54,971 nt of DNA from Desulfobulbus sp. Tol-SR (GCA_000769715.1 JROS01000053.1:7719-62689); one strand, 5' to 3'. Counted from the stretch's first letter, positions 32,978 to 41,238 are shown. Numbers and translations: made by a program. Notes: generated by a model from the letters alone, not told the origin.

Positions 32978-33332
32978 GCCGTTTCTCCTCTGTTCGGGGA
33001 CAATCTGCAGGCGCCGGCGACCGCTGCCCGGATCGCTCCAACCGCCACTCATGTTTCCACTATAGGCATTATCGGCGGCAGATTCCTTGACCTCGGTCAA
33101 AAGTCAGGGAAATTTTGTCATCGATCCGTCGCCGTGGCCATCGATGCGGCACCGGCGCAGACAACAAATTCTCGCAAAAATGATCGAATTGCCGTAATAC
33201 AAAAACGGTTCACGAGGATGGCCGACTCGGTTATCCCCGACGAGAGGCGTCTCTGTCAGCCGTGACGAATTGGCCTTCTTCCCCGCGGCAGAGACGCCGG
33301 TCCTTCCAGCCATCCACCCCGGTACCCATTCC
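32978..33332. other. Divergent intergenic region cupin gene / small protein-mpl
   Basis: 355 bp. The cupin side holds a -10 box and the palindromic regulator site at 33059-33100. The mpl side (33101-33332) has an AT-rich patch around 33109-33118 and 33190-33210 but no good promoter by eye. No gene is supported. Confidence 0.55.
33059..33100 (-). promoter_or_regulatory. Crp/Fnr-family (HcpR-type) binding palindrome and promoter for the cupin gene
   Basis: TTGACC (33087-33092) and GGTCAA (33095-33100) form a perfect palindrome around TC. On the minus strand TATAGT (33059-33064) would place the start site near 33052, putting the palindrome centre at about -41.5, the classic class II activator position. 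The -35 hexamer (AGGAAT) is poor, as expected for an activator-dependent promoter. The sequence resembles the TTTGACC-nn-GGTCAAA consensus that I recall for one group of HcpR regulators. Confidence 0.55.
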
Positions 33333-33524
33333 ATGGCAAAAGACGACAGCAACGATACAGTTCCTTCAGGCCCTTCGGTGTCGGAAGAAAATCTGCTCAA
33401 GCTCAGCAAGGAGGTCGCGGTCAAGTTCATCGAGGTCGGCCGGATCACCCCGGCTTCCTTCCCGGAGGACTTCAAGCGCATCCACGCCGCCATCAAGGCC
33501 AGCATCGACAAGGAAAAACCATGA
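33333..33524 (+). CDS. Small conserved-looking protein upstream of mpl
   Basis: 63 aa from the ATG at 33333. It ends in ATGA overlap with the mpl start, so it is probably co-translated. The sequence is charged and helical, with LLKLSKEVAVKFIEVGRITPAS followed by FPEDFKRIHAAIKASI; no cysteines, membrane segments or known motif. The coupling to mpl and the non-repetitive composition argue that it is real. The function is unknown. The ribosome binding site is weak and a start at 33270 is possible. Confidence 0.65.
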   Translation: MAKDDSNDTVPSGPSVSEENLLKLSKEVAVKFIEVGRITPASFPEDFKRIHAAIKASIDKEKP

Positions 33525-34969
33525 TCGACCCAGAGCTCAACCGCGCGCCGGAACACATCGGCCACATCCATCTGATGGGCATCTGCGGCACGGCGATGGC
33601 GGCGCTGGCCGGCATGCTGCTGCAGTCGGGCTATCGCATCACCGGCAGCGACCGCCAGGTGTACCCGCCGATGTCCGATTTCCTGGCCCGGCTGGGGATC
33701 GAGGCCTGCAGCGGCTACCGGCCGGAGAACCTCGTCCCCCGGCCCGATCTGGTCATCGTCGGCAACGTCATCACCCGGGTCAACCCGGAGGCGGTGGCCC
33801 TCGCCGAGGCGCGGATCCCCTACCTGTCGCTGCCCCAGGCCCTGGCCCACTTCTTCATCGGCAGCCGGACCTCGCTGGTGGTGGCCGGCACCCACGGCAA
33901 GACCACGACCGCGTCGCTGCTGGCCTCGTCGCTGTTTCGGGCCGGGCTCGACCCGACCTTCATGATCGGCGGCATCGTCCGCGAGTTCGAGGGCAATTTC
34001 CGCCTCGGCCACGGCCCGTACTTCGTCGCCGAGGGTGACGAGTACGACACCGCCTTCTTCGACAAGGGATCGAAATTCCTCCATTATCAACCAAAGATCG
34101 CGATTCTCACCTCGATCGAGTTCGACCATGCCGACATCTTCACCGATCTCGAGGCGATCAAGGCGACCTTCCGCCGCTTCGTCCGCCTGATCCCGGCCGA
34201 CGGCCTGCTCGTCGCCTGTCTCGACGACCCCAATGTCGCCGCCATCGCCGCCGAGGCCCGCTGTCCGGTCGAGGGCTACGGTCTTCACCGCAGTCTCCCC
34301 TGGTCACTGGCCGACGTCCGCGTCGAGGAAGGACTGACCCGCTTTGCCGTCTGGCGCCATGACCGTAAATGGGCCGACCTGACCGTGCGCCTGCCCGGCC
34401 GTCACAACTGCCTCAACGGGCTGGCGGTCGCCGCCGTCCTGCACCATCTCGGCCTCGATGCCGGTCGGATCGAGGCCGGACTGTCGACTTTCGGCGGGGT
34501 CAAGCGCCGCCAGGAGGTGCGGGGGGTCGAGGCCGGGGTCACCGTCATCGACGATTTCGCCCATCACCCGACAGCGGTGCGCGAGACCCTGGCGGCGTTG
34601 AAGGCGGCCTATGCCGGCCGGAGGCTTGTGGCGGTGTTCGAACCGCGGACCAACTCGTCGCGCCGGGCGATCTTCCAGCAGGACTATGTCAGGGCCTTCG
34701 ACGCCGCCGATGCGGTCCTGCTGCGGGAACCGCTGCCGCTCCCCAACGTCGCGCCCGAAGATTTGTTTTCCTCGGCCCAGCTCGCCGAAGACCTGCGCCG
34801 CAACGGCCGGGATGAGGCCAGGGCCTTTGCCGACACCGACACCCTGCTCGCTCACCTGGGGGCCGTGCTTACCGCCGGCGATGTAGTGGCGATCCTGTCA
34901 AACGGCGGTTTCGACAATATCCATGTCAGGCTGCTGGATATCCTGCGGGAGAGAAGCCGCCGGGTATGA
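33521..34969 (+). CDS. mpl: UDP-MurNAc:L-alanyl-gamma-D-glutamyl-meso-DAP ligase
   Basis: 482 aa, Mur-ligase family. N-terminal IHLMGICGTAMAALAGML binds UDP-MurNAc. The ATP loop is VVAGTHGKTTTASLLA, followed by EGDEYDTAFFDKGSKFLHY, the Mpl-type signature, and ILTSIEFDHADIF. The C-terminal domain has DDFAHHPTAVRETL, FEPRTNSSRR and ILSNGGFDNIH. These features separate Mpl from MurC. Mpl re-attaches the tripeptide recovered from turned-over peptidoglycan to UDP-MurNAc. This fits with the NamZ, AmgK-like and MurU-like genes at 46-53 kb. Confidence 0.93.
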   Translation: MIDPELNRAPEHIGHIHLMGICGTAMAALAGMLLQSGYRITGSDRQVYPPMSDFLARLGIEACSGYRPENLVPRPDLVIVGNVITRVNPEAVALAEARIPYLSLPQALAHFFIGSRTSLVVAGTHGKTTTASLLASSLFRAGLDPTFMIGGIVREFEGNFRLGHGPYFVAEGDEYDTAFFDKGSKFLHYQPKIAILTSIEFDHADIFTDLEAIKATFRRFVRLIPADGLLVACLDDPNVAAIAAEARCPVEGYGLHRSLPWSLADVRVEEGLTRFAVWRHDRKWADLTVRLPGRHNCLNGLAVAAVLHHLGLDAGRIEAGLSTFGGVKRRQEVRGVEAGVTVIDDFAHHPTAVRETLAALKAAYAGRRLVAVFEPRTNSSRRAIFQQDYVRAFDAADAVLLREPLPLPNVAPEDLFSSAQLAEDLRRNGRDEARAFADTDTLLAHLGAVLTAGDVVAILSNGGFDNIHVRLLDILRERSRRV

Positions 34970-34998
34970 TCGGGGCAGTAGATGTGATGAACAAAGGG

Positions 34999-35032
34999 AA
35001 AAAAGACGGGCTGAGGTCGGTTTAGCCTAGCC
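34999..35032 (-). terminator. Intrinsic terminator after the Hpt gene
   Basis: On the minus strand GGCTAGG (35032-35026) pairs with CCT-c-AGCC (35016-35009) with one bulge. This is followed after CG by TCTTTTTT (35006-34999). The stem includes the stop codon of the Hpt gene. It would end the response regulator-Hpt transcript before it runs into mpl. Confidence 0.5.
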
Positions 35033-35359
35033 GATCAGAGGTGTAATAAGGCGCCGCAGGTTGGCGACGAGAGCCTTGTAATCAGCACTGCGGTCCCCGC
35101 CTTTGCCCATTTTTTCGATAGCATAGGCCAGTTCGGCATAATCGGTGAGGCCGAGATTGAGAAGGGCGCCCTTGATCGTGTGACCCGCCTTGCCGATGAC
35201 CAGCGGATCATCGGCTGCGAGACTCCGTTCCAGATTTTCCATGTGAACGGACAGCGTGGCGATGAAATTCGGCATCATTTCCGCCACCTGGTCGGGCGTA
35301 AGCTGAAACTGCTCGCAGAGAAAGAGTCTGATCCGGTCGCTGAGCTGGCGCGCGGACAT
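35027..35359 (-). CDS. Stand-alone Hpt-domain phosphotransfer protein
   Basis: 110 aa from the ATG at 35359, with GAGGGG six bases upstream; ATG 35395 lacks a good site. It is an all-helical Hpt domain with the phospho-His in VIGKAGHTIKGALLNLGL and the following YAELAYAIEKM. Such proteins relay phosphate between a hybrid kinase and a response regulator. It lies 19 bp after the response-regulator gene on the same strand, so the two probably form part of a relay whose kinase is elsewhere. No second domain is present. Confidence 0.87.
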   Translation of the reverse strand: MSARQLSDRIRLFLCEQFQLTPDQVAEMMPNFIATLSVHMENLERSLAADDPLVIGKAGHTIKGALLNLGLTDYAELAYAIEKMGKGGDRSADYKALVANLRRLITPLIG

Positions 35360-35378
35360 CGGTTGCCCCTCTGTTTTC

Positions 35379-35801
35379 TCAGAAGCTGTAGCCATGGGCC
35401 GGTTCACCAATCAACTGCATATAACGGAGATGCGACAACAGCTTTTCGCTATCGATCGGCTTGGTCAGATAGGCGTCGCATTGTCCATCGAGGAATGCCT
35501 TGATGATATTACAGGAATCATCCAGAGCGGTGGTGATGATGACCCTGGTCGCATCGCGGCCGCCGATACCCCTGCTCGCTTCCATGCGGCGGATTTTTTT
35601 CAATACTTCCTGGCCATCGATATCCGGTATCATGATGTCAAGACAGACCAGATCATAGTGGCTGTCCACTGAGTATGCCCGGTCAAGTACATCGACAGCC
35701 TCGCAACCGGTGGTTGCAGTATGACAGACTCCGTAAGGTTTGAGAATCTCGACGAGCAAGGTTCTGCTGATGAATTCGTCTTCGACGATGAGCATTTTCA
35801 C
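35379..35801 (-). CDS. Single-domain response regulator (CheY-like)
   Basis: 140 aa from a GTG at 35801 that gives the canonical MKMLIVEDEFISRTLL start; GGGAG lies six bases upstream. The acidic pair is in VEDEF, the phospho-Asp in YDLVCLDIMIPDIDGQEVL, Thr in VIITTA and Lys in YLTKPID. There is no output domain, so it acts by protein contact or phosphotransfer. It is followed by the Hpt gene and is divergent from tilS. Which kinase drives it is unknown. Confidence 0.9.
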   Translation of the reverse strand: MKMLIVEDEFISRTLLVEILKPYGVCHTATTGCEAVDVLDRAYSVDSHYDLVCLDIMIPDIDGQEVLKKIRRMEASRGIGGRDATRVIITTALDDSCNIIKAFLDGQCDAYLTKPIDSEKLLSHLRYMQLIGEPAHGYSF

Positions 35802-35860
35802 GGGGGGCTCCCTGGCGCGACGGCCTTGATGTTGACGGCTTTCCACTGCATCGGCAGTGT

Positions 35861-35891
35861 GGTATATCGATCATCAAGAGACCAATATACC
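35861..35891. repeat. Inverted repeat in the response regulator / tilS divergent spacer
   Basis: GGTATAT (35861-35867) and ATATACC (35885-35891) are inverse copies separated by 17 bp. They lie in the AT-rich centre of the 132-bp divergent spacer. Their spacing suits a dimeric regulator controlling one or both genes. Confidence 0.35.
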
Positions 35892-35933
35892 GAAAATTTT
35901 CAAAAAAAATGAATTTCCCCCCGGAAAAACAAC

Positions 35934-37340
35934 GTGACTGGAAAGATTATATCACAAATTATCATCAGGAACAAGCTCTTCAAAGCGAAAGACAAAGTTG
36001 TTGTCGGCGTCTCCGGCGGACCCGACTCGACGGCCCTTCTCGTCCTCCTGACCGAATCCGGCCTCGACCTCGACTGCATCGCCGCCTATATCGATCATGG
36101 CCTGCGTCCCGGCGAAACCGAGGCCGAACAGCAAATGGTCGCCGGGCTGGCACTGAAGACCGGGGCCCGATTCTGCTGCCGTGCCGTCCCGGCCCGCGAT
36201 TACGCGACAGCCCATGGCCTCTCCCTCGAGGAGGCGGCCCGCATCCTCCGTTACCAGGCCCTCGAGGCCATCCGTCTCGAATATGATGCGGCCCTCATCG
36301 CCGTCGCCCACACGGCCGACGACCAGGTCGAGGAATTCCTGCTGCGGGTGGTGCGCGGCTGCGGCAAAAAAGGACTGACCGGCATGCGCTCTCGCCATGG
36401 GCGGATCATCCGTCCGCTGCTCGAGCTGCGGAAGCAGACCCTGCTTGATTTTCTTGGTGCACGGGGAATCCCTTTCTGCGTCGATTCGTCGAACCTCGAT
36501 CGGCGATTTCTCCGCAACCGGGTGCGCCTCGACCTCTTGCCGACGCTGGAACAACAGCTCAATCCATCGGTCAGGCGAACGATCCTGCAGACCATGGAGA
36601 TCCTGCAGGGGGAAGAGGACCTTCTCACCCGATTGACCGAGGAGGCGCTGCCGTTGATTGAAAACAAGGGCCTCGACCATCTCGCGATCCCGATTGCCCC
36701 CCTGCGCGCCATCCACCCGGCGATCAGGCGGCGGATCATCGAACGCTGCTGCTGGACGCTCGACGCCCGACCGACCTTCCGCCAGATCGACCATATCCTG
36801 TCGTTGATCGACGGGGAAGGACCCGGTCGCGAGGTCCACCTGGGCGGGGGACTGCGAATGAGGACAACCACAGACAGCCTCGATTTCCGCTATCCCATGG
36901 GCAGAAAGGCCTTTCGCGGCAGCGGCATGGCCGCCGTCAAAATCGATACGCTGATTCCGGGCCCCGGGGTCTATCCCATCGCCGAAATCGGAGCCGTACT
37001 GGAACTGAGCCTGGAGGAGATCCCATCCGGCCGGGACGACCGGCTCTATGCCGATGCCGACCGGATCTCGTTCCCCCTGCGCCTGCACTCGGTCGTCGCC
37101 GGGCAGCGCTTCCGCCCCTCGGGCCGAGGCGGCAGCAGAAAGGTCAACCGCTTTCTCAATGATCGCGGTATATCATCGGAAATGCGCCATTATTATCCAG
37201 TGCTGATGATGCAGGAACAGGTCGTCGCCCTGCCGGGAGTGGCCGTCGATGAATCGTTTCGACTGGACCCGGACAGCCGCATCGTTCTGGCGATCGCCTG
37301 GCGGCATCCGCAGGCGGGAGACGATCCGGGCGACCGCTAG
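35934..37340 (+). CDS. tilS: tRNA(Ile)-lysidine synthetase
   Basis: 468 aa from a GTG at 35934. The N-terminal PP-loop domain has VVVGVSGGPDSTALLVLL, IDHGLRP, LEEAARILRYQAL, VAHTADDQVEEFLLRVVRG and IRPLLELRK. The C-terminal tRNA-binding domains are present, ending with GQRFRPSGRGGSRKVNRFLND. TilS adds lysine to C34 of tRNA-Ile(CAU) so that it reads AUA. It is an essential enzyme. The ribosome binding site is weak (CGGAAAA). It converges with selB. Confidence 0.95.
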   Translation: MTGKIISQIIIRNKLFKAKDKVVVGVSGGPDSTALLVLLTESGLDLDCIAAYIDHGLRPGETEAEQQMVAGLALKTGARFCCRAVPARDYATAHGLSLEEAARILRYQALEAIRLEYDAALIAVAHTADDQVEEFLLRVVRGCGKKGLTGMRSRHGRIIRPLLELRKQTLLDFLGARGIPFCVDSSNLDRRFLRNRVRLDLLPTLEQQLNPSVRRTILQTMEILQGEEDLLTRLTEEALPLIENKGLDHLAIPIAPLRAIHPAIRRRIIERCCWTLDARPTFRQIDHILSLIDGEGPGREVHLGGGLRMRTTTDSLDFRYPMGRKAFRGSGMAAVKIDTLIPGPGVYPIAEIGAVLELSLEEIPSGRDDRLYADADRISFPLRLHSVVAGQRFRPSGRGGSRKVNRFLNDRGISSEMRHYYPVLMMQEQVVALPGVAVDESFRLDPDSRIVLAIAWRHPQAGDDPGDR

Positions 37341-37356
37341 GACCCGACCGGGGCAG

Positions 37357-37378
37357 GGCCTCTTCAGGCCTTCTTCCG
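37357..37378 (+). terminator. Weak terminator-like hairpin after tilS
   Basis: GGCCT (37357-37361) and AGGCC (37366-37370) enclose a CTTC tetraloop and are followed by TTCTTCC. The stem is short and the T-run imperfect, and it overlaps the last codons of selB on the other strand. It could act as a modest terminator for tilS. Confidence 0.3.
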
Positions 37379-39295
37379 CAGGATGCGCTTGTCGCCGATC
37401 CGGATCGTCAGCTTGATGCGATCGAGGTATTCGAGGATCGGAATGGAGAATTTCCGCGTCAGACCGGTGAGGTTCTTGAATCCGGGGGCATCGATCTCCC
37501 CTTCCTTTTTGATGAATTCCTCGACCGAGGCGATCAGCTGCTCGATCGTCCGTTTCGAGTAGTAGAGCGATTCGCTGATCTTCACCAGCTTGCCTTCCCG
37601 GAGCTGGAGGTCGATGACCTCCTTGACCTGGCTCTCCGGATAGGCGGCGAAGTGCTCCATGGTCTCCTTGAAGGTCGGGGTGAACAGCCCCTTGTCGTGG
37701 TACCACTGGATGATCTCCTGCTGCAGCTTTTCCTCGTCGGCCTTCAGGGCCACCCGATGGGTGGCCAGACGCACCAGCGATTCCTCCTGGACCACGATCT
37801 CCTTGCGCAGCAGGTCGCCCAGGCAGAAGCCGAACACCTTCTGGTCGACCTTGCGGCCGAGCCCCGAACGCAACTCTTCCTTCGACAGGCCGAGTTGCAG
37901 CGGGTTGTCCCGATGATAGGCGGTGAGGTTGTCGACCAGGGTCTGGCGGATGGCATCGGCGATATCGGCGGCCAGGTAGCGCTGCGTGGTCGAATCGACG
38001 ACCACGATCCTGCGGGTTGACAGCGGCGGATCGATGATTTTTTTGAGGTGCTTGCCGAACAGGCCGAAACGGATCGCCAGGTCGTCGAAGGTCAGGCCCC
38101 TGGCCCCGCTCTCCCGCAGATAGAGGAGGGCCCTATCCTCGGGACTGCCATGGCGGAGGACCTGGAAGACCTCGCGGTTGTACTGCCGGTCCGCCTCACC
38201 CAGCCGTTTGCGCTTGCGCGGCGACACGTTGCCGAGGATCGCCCCGCCGCCGATGGTCGTCACCGGCGAATAGCTGCGGATGACATAACGGTCGCCCGGC
38301 CACACCGCAATCGGTTGCTCGAGCAGGAGCTGAACCCCGGTTTCCCGGCCCGGCTCGAGTTCGTCGCGGTCGAGCAGCGACACTCGGCCGATGATCTCGG
38401 CGGTGCCGACATGGAACCGGATCCGGGTGCGGTGCTTGAGGTTCTTGGCGTTCGAGCCGAGGTAGAGCAGTTCGCAATCGAGCATATAATTGGGCTGCAG
38501 CGAACCGGGGGGGGCCAGCACCATCCCCCGCTCGACCTGGGCGGTATCGACCCCCTGCATGTTGATGGCGGTGCGATGACCGGCCTCGACCTCGTCCACC
38601 GACTGGGAGTGCACCTGGATGCCCCGCACCTTGGCGACCAGCTCACTGGGATAGAACCGCAGTTCCTCGCCCAGCGAGGTCCGGCCGGAGATGGAGGTGC
38701 CGGTGACCACCGCGCCGAAGCCCTTCATCGCGAAGACCCGGTCGACCGGCAGGCGGAAAGGACCGAAGACCTCCTGGAAACGATGCTGGCGGACAAAGCC
38801 GTCGATGACCTCGATGACCTTGTCGATGCCCTCACCGGTGATCGATGACACGAAGACCAGCGGCGCCTCCTCGAGAAAGCTGCCGACGAAGAACTGGCGG
38901 ATCTCGTCCTCCACCATCTCCAGCCAGTCTTCCTCGACCAGGTCCTTCTTGGTGACGATGATCATCCCCTGCTTGACCCCGAGCAGGCGGCAGATCTCGA
39001 AATGCTCCTTGGTCTGGGGCATGATCCCCTCGTCGGCGGCGATGACGAAGGCGAGCAGATCCATGCCGGTGACCCCGGCCACCATGTTCTTGACGAAGCG
39101 CTCGTGACCGGGGACATCGACGATGCCGATCCGGTGGCCGCAGGGCAGATCGAGAAAGGCGAAACCGAGCTCGATGGTGATCCCCCGTTTCTTCTCCTCT
39201 TTCAATCGATCGGTCTCGATGCCCGTCAGGGCCCTGACGAGGCTGGTCTTGCCATGATCGACATGGCCGGCGGTTCCGAGGACGATTTCACGCAT
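37364..39295 (-). CDS. selB: Selenocysteine-specific elongation factor
   Basis: 643 aa, full length. The GTPase domain shows G1 [36 protein letters not shown]3 [12 protein letters not shown] and G4 TKKDL. EF-Tu-like beta-barrels follow ([18 protein letters not shown]). The C-terminal ~270 residues form the winged-helix repeats that bind the SECIS hairpin. SelB delivers Sec-tRNA to UGA codons, so this organism makes selenoproteins. selA, selC and selD are not in the window. The next gene on the strand is a metallo-hydrolase after 29 bp upstream. Confidence 0.96.
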   Translation of the reverse strand: MREIVLGTAGHVDHGKTSLVRALTGIETDRLKEEKKRGITIELGFAFLDLPCGHRIGIVDVPGHERFVKNMVAGVTGMDLLAFVIAADEGIMPQTKEHFEICRLLGVKQGMIIVTKKDLVEEDWLEMVEDEIRQFFVGSFLEEAPLVFVSSITGEGIDKVIEVIDGFVRQHRFQEVFGPFRLPVDRVFAMKGFGAVVTGTSISGRTSLGEELRFYPSELVAKVRGIQVHSQSVDEVEAGHRTAINMQGVDTAQVERGMVLAPPGSLQPNYMLDCELLYLGSNAKNLKHRTRIRFHVGTAEIIGRVSLLDRDELEPGRETGVQLLLEQPIAVWPGDRYVIRSYSPVTTIGGGAILGNVSPRKRKRLGEADRQYNREVFQVLRHGSPEDRALLYLRESGARGLTFDDLAIRFGLFGKHLKKIIDPPLSTRRIVVVDSTTQRYLAADIADAIRQTLVDNLTAYHRDNPLQLGLSKEELRSGLGRKVDQKVFGFCLGDLLRKEIVVQEESLVRLATHRVALKADEEKLQQEIIQWYHDKGLFTPTFKETMEHFAAYPESQVKEVIDLQLREGKLVKISESLYYSKRTIEQLIASVEEFIKKEGEIDAPGFKNLTGLTRKFSIPILEYLDRIKLTIRIGDKRILRKKA

Positions 39296-39324
39296 AATAA
39301 ACCGATGGGAAGAGAATCATGGGA

Positions 39325-39951
39325 TCAGAGATAGGGATTGGTCTTCAGTTCTTCGCCGAGGGTCGAGCGACTGCCGCCATAGCCGTGCCCGGGCCAGACG
39401 ACCGTGTCATCGGGCAACACCATCAGCCGATTCTTGATCGAGTTCATCAGTTCCTGGTGCGAACCGCCGGGAAAATCGGTACGGCCGATCCCGCCGACGA
39501 ACAGCGTGTCGCCGGTCAGCAGGTCGTGGCCGCAGAGCAGACAGATCCCGCCCGGGGTGTGGCCGGGGGTATGAATCACCTGCAGCCGCTCGTTGCCCAA
39601 TTCGATGATATCCCCGTCCTCGACCAGTCGATCGGGAGGGGGGGATGGTTCAAGCCCCAGCATCGAAAAATAATGCTGGGTGTCCGGCTGCCAGAAAAAG
39701 GCGGCGTCGGCGCGGTGCATGACGATCTCGGCGCCGGTCGCCTCCTTGATCCTGCGGTTGCCGCAGACGTGATCGGGATGGCCATGGGTGGCGATGATCA
39801 GCCGGACATCGAGCCCGGCCTTGGCCACCTCCGCCAGAATGAGCTCCTCGCTGCCGCCGGGATCGACGACCGCGGCCAGGCGGGTCTGGGGACAACTGAC
39901 AATGTAGCAGCACACCGCCATGTTCCCTACCGTCAACTGTTTGATTACCAT
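39325..39951 (-). CDS. MBL-fold metallo-hydrolase (glyoxalase II-like)
   Basis: 208 aa from the ATG at 39951. Metal-binding motif ATHGHPDHVCGNRRI (HxHxDH), HTPGHTPGGICLL, the bridging Asp in LLTGDTLFVGGIGRTDFPGG and the final His in VWPGHGYGG. These fit the small glyoxalase II/YcbL-like group. The substrate is probably a thioester but is not proven. It lies between mrp and selB on the same strand. A very stable hairpin separates it from mrp, which may limit read-through. Confidence 0.88.
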   Translation of the reverse strand: MVIKQLTVGNMAVCCYIVSCPQTRLAAVVDPGGSEELILAEVAKAGLDVRLIIATHGHPDHVCGNRRIKEATGAEIVMHRADAAFFWQPDTQHYFSMLGLEPSPPPDRLVEDGDIIELGNERLQVIHTPGHTPGGICLLCGHDLLTGDTLFVGGIGRTDFPGGSHQELMNSIKNRLMVLPDDTVVWPGHGYGGSRSTLGEELKTNPYL

Positions 39952-39984
39952 GCCTGCATAACCCTTTTGTGCTGAAAAGTTAGC

Positions 39985-40011
39985 CGGGGGACAGGCGCCG
40001 CCTCTCCCCCG
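39985..40011 (-). terminator. Strong hairpin between mrp and the MBL-fold gene
   Basis: CGGGGGA (39985-39991) pairs with TCCCCCG (40005-40011), and inside it AGGC (39993-39996) pairs with GCCT (40000-40003) around a 3-nt loop, with one mismatch. On the minus strand only TTTT, offset by about six bases, follows. It could be a partial terminator or an RNA stability element after mrp. Confidence 0.45.
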
Positions 40012-40048
40012 CAACTATGGCCCGCCGCCGGTCAGGTGGCGGTGGCCG

Positions 40049-40996
40049 TTATCTGGAACTGCCGCAGCCGCAACCGCAGCCGCTTGTCATGTTCAGGGAT
40101 ACCGGGGCCTTGACCGGCGGCAGCCGGGTCTCGATCGCCTTCAACACCCCGGCAAACGCCCTGGTGGCCGGGCTGTCTTCGCTCGACGACAGGTAGGGCG
40201 TGCCGTCATCGCCGGCAACGACGATCCGCGGGTCCATCGGAATGCGGCCGAGGAAAGGCAGCTCGAATTCCCGCGCCACCTCCTCGCCGCCGCCGGTCTT
40301 GAAGATATCGACCGTCTCGTTGCAGTGCGGACAGACGAAGCCGGACATGTTCTCGATGACGCCGGTGATCTCGACCTTGACCGTCTTGCAGAAGTTGATC
40401 GACTTGCGGACATCGGCCAGGGCCACCTTCTGCGGCGTGGTCACCACGATCGCCTTGACGTTGGGGATGGTCTGGGCGACCGACAGCGGCTCGTCGCCGG
40501 TGCCGGGGGGGGCATCGATGATCAGGTAGTCGAGCTCGCCCCAGTCCATATCGGCGACAAACTGCCTGATCGCCTGGATCTTCAGCGGGCCGCGCCAGAT
40601 GATGGCCTGGTCGCGATCCTTGAGCATGTATTCGAGGGAGACGACCTTCAGATTGTCGTTATAGCGCAGCGGCGGGACCAGGCCGCCCGCTGTCGCCGGC
40701 GGTTCGAGGGTTCCCTTCAGGTTCAGCATGCGGATGACATCCGGACCATGTATATCGACATCCATCAGACCGACCATGTGTCCCCTCTGGGCCAGGCCCA
40801 GGGCGAGATTGACGGACACCGTCGACTTGCCGACGCCGCCCTTGCCGCTCATGACGAGGATCTTGTTCTTAATCTTTCCCAGTGATCGGGTAATTGCGTT
40901 TTCCTGCTGGGCCAGCGCCGCATCCTGCGCCTCCCTGGTGGTGCCGCAGCCGCTTGCCTTGGCGCTTGAGCAGGAACTTCCACAAGAATCTGCCAT
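40049..40996 (-). CDS. mrp: Mrp/NBP35-type iron-sulfur cluster carrier ATPase
   Basis: 315 aa from the ATG at 40996, with AGGAGG seven bases upstream. The deviant Walker A is MSGKGGVGKSTVSVNLA. MDVDIHGPDV, IIDAPPGTGDEPLS and the cluster-bridging CxxC in GFVCPHCNETVDIF are typical of Mrp/ApbC/NBP35. The N-terminus (CGSSCSSAKASGC) and C-terminus (SGCGCGCGSS) are Cys-rich and may hold extra cluster ligands. It assembles and transfers 4Fe-4S clusters as a dimer. Its 5' leader has an attenuator-like structure (41018-41086), so expression is probably controlled by transcription termination. Confidence 0.93.
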   Translation of the reverse strand: MADSCGSSCSSAKASGCGTTREAQDAALAQQENAITRSLGKIKNKILVMSGKGGVGKSTVSVNLALGLAQRGHMVGLMDVDIHGPDVIRMLNLKGTLEPPATAGGLVPPLRYNDNLKVVSLEYMLKDRDQAIIWRGPLKIQAIRQFVADMDWGELDYLIIDAPPGTGDEPLSVAQTIPNVKAIVVTTPQKVALADVRKSINFCKTVKVEITGVIENMSGFVCPHCNETVDIFKTGGGEEVAREFELPFLGRIPMDPRIVVAGDDGTPYLSSSEDSPATRAFAGVLKAIETRLPPVKAPVSLNMTSGCGCGCGSSR

Positions 40997-41017
40997 CGTA
41001 CTTCCTCCTGTTTCGAC

Positions 41018-41086
41018 AAAAAAACAAAATGCCCTGAAGGGCACAAAGAGAGTGACTGTGCCCGGGCTTCACCATCCCTCCGGGCA
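41018..41086 (-). promoter_or_regulatory. Attenuator-like leader RNA upstream of mrp
   Basis: Minus-strand order: arm 1 TGCCCGG (41086-41080), arm 2 CCGGGCA (41065-41059), arm 3 TGCCC (41043-41039), arm 4 GGGCA (41034-41030), then TTTTGTTTTTTT (41029-41018). Arms 1:2 form a 7-bp stem, and arms 3:4 plus the U-tract form a terminator. GGGCACA (41063-41057) can instead pair with TGTGCCC (41045-41039), a 7-bp antiterminator that breaks both. The tract ends 9 bp before the mrp Shine-Dalgarno. A weak -35/-10 (TTTGCA-17-TACTGT, 41124-41096) would start RNA right at arm 1. I do not recognise a known riboswitch class. No terminating stop follows the leader ATG, so a classical leader peptide is unlikely. 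Confidence 0.6.
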
Positions 41087-41209
41087 ACACCAACTACAGT
41101 AATGCCGATGTCGGGAAATGCAAACGATTTCCGCCCGGTCAGGCGGCGATCGTCGCGGATCCGCCGAAAAACCACGGCATGCCGCACCGTCTCCATTGTC
41201 CTCTTTTTG

Positions 41210-41238
41210 TTGATTTCTTCCGATCCAGTTCGTACTAT
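41210..41238 (+). promoter_or_regulatory. Candidate promoter for ftsY
   Basis: TTGATT (41210-41215), 17-bp spacer, TACTAT (41233-41238), each matching four of six consensus positions. A TATGAT at 41236-41241 overlaps it. They lie about 75 bp before the ftsY ATG. The rest of the 316-bp divergent spacer (40997-41312) is the mrp leader and shows no gene. Confidence 0.4.

Noticed and set aside
40049..41044. Mrp start at 41044 with a 16-residue extension
   Set aside because: That frame runs through the terminator hairpin and T-tract; the ATG at 40996 has an ideal AGGAGG.
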